From an uncultured Alcaligenaceae bacterium (GTDB taxonomy: Bacteria > Pseudomonadota > Gammaproteobacteria > Burkholderiales > Burkholderiaceae_B): DNA of 54,646 bases. Of the stretch, positions 54,245 to 54,646 are shown in pieces (positions within the stretch are counted from its first letter, which is position 1; each line of letters begins with the position of its first letter). Position numbers and translations under genes: made by a program. The notes under the pieces were generated by a model that saw nothing but the letters and a program-made list of their open reading frames with translations, ran no database searches and had not been told where the DNA came from. The DNA lies in the NCBI GenBank assembly GCA_937896225.1, contig CALBMZ010000091.1, forward strand, positions 1 to 54,646. The letters are read 5' to 3'.

Positions 54245-54646
54245 ACATTCTCAATACTTGACGACTGCGGGGCATCAAATTTTTCTTTCAATGCCTCGCA
54301 TAGTTTAATAAAGTAGGCTCCGCTATTTGCGGGTAACTTAGCGGCATACTCCGTAGCAAACTTTAGGTGTTCTTTTGCCAAAAGTTTAGCTTGGGTTAAA
54401 GCCTCTGGGCGAGTAACACCTGTATTCTCTAAAATACCAACAATATTAGTACGGCTATTTGCCAGGTCAGCTTGAAGGTCACTCATGTCGTCGGCAATTT
54501 GGTAGGCGACAGCAAACGATTCACCCGCAATTTTAGCAAAGGGTAGTGCAGTGGGTTCGTTCGCACTGATCATGACAAGCTCAAGCGGTAAAGCTAACAA
54601 ACTACCAGTCTTGCCTTTTGCCATGTCGAGGTAAGTTTTAACGTCA
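54241..54646 (-). CDS. crtE: Polyprenyl synthetase, probable geranylgeranyl diphosphate synthase CrtE (partial)
   Basis: The C-terminal 134 residues or so of an isoprenyl diphosphate synthase; the N terminus lies outside the window. Visible are TYLDMAKGKTGSLLALPLEL and the second aspartate motif AYQIADDMSDLQADLAN. The frame is open to the window edge at 54646. Position as first known gene of the crt operon suggests it makes GGPP for CrtB, though an IspA-type farnesyl synthase cannot be excluded from this part alone. It overlaps crtI by ATGA. Confidence 0.85.
   Translation of the reverse strand, partial: DVKTYLDMAKGKTGSLLALPLELVMISANEPTALPFAKIAGESFAVAYQIADDMSDLQADLANSRTNIVGILENTGVTRPEALTQAKLLAKEHLKFATEYAAKLPANSGAYFIKLCEALKEKFDAPQSSSIENV

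Overview
The window looks like chromosome from a betaproteobacterium of the order Burkholderiales, most likely related to Alcaligenaceae. The reasons are the division/cell-wall (dcw) gene order, a MurE-MurF fusion protein of the kind known in Bordetella and relatives, and a complete liv-type amino-acid ABC operon beside acyl-CoA genes. Base composition is moderate, near the mid-40s % GC by eye. There is no rRNA, no CRISPR, no recognisable insertion sequence or phage gene, and only one tRNA.

Region 1 (1-23359, almost all + strand) is a full dcw cluster: mraZ, rsmH, ftsL, ftsI, murE-murF fusion, mraY, murD, ftsW, murG, murC, ddl, ftsQ, ftsA, ftsZ, then lpxC. Most neighbouring genes overlap by ATGA or a similar junction, so translation is probably coupled. 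A DciA-like gene sits convergent to lpxC, followed by an M23 peptidase, secA and ackA. Together they build peptidoglycan precursors, assemble the Z ring, start lipid A synthesis and export proteins.

Region 2 (23366-32662, - strand) holds livG-livF-livK-livH-livM, preceded by a perfect 10+10 bp palindrome, and upstream of it an acyl-CoA ligase, an ECHDC3-like crotonase and a long DmdC-type acyl-CoA dehydrogenase. This is a catabolic block: uptake of a branched-chain amino acid or similar compound, and CoA-linked acid oxidation.

Region 3 (32777-48091) is a mixed set: AI-2E-family permease, MgtE magnesium channel, M20 amidohydrolase, MnmC-C-like FAD oxidoreductase, divergent GH31 protein, tRNA-Lys(UUU) with a terminator, two methyltransferases (one broken by an in-frame stop), a COG2509 FAD protein, a MarR regulator with a striking 19+19 bp inverted repeat plus azoreductase, a VOC protein, a secreted Ntn amide hydrolase, a DCC-family protein and a FolB-like protein.

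Region 4 (48092-54646, - strand) is a carotenoid/retinal operon cut by the window end: crtE (partial), crtI, crtB, crtY, blh, an MFS permease and a small HlyC-like protein. The five enzymes would convert isoprenyl diphosphates to beta-carotene and then retinal, which points to a rhodopsin encoded outside the window. The last two genes, an MFS permease and an apparently His-less toxin-acyltransferase-like protein coupled to it by an ATGA overlap, are the least explained and most interesting part of the window.
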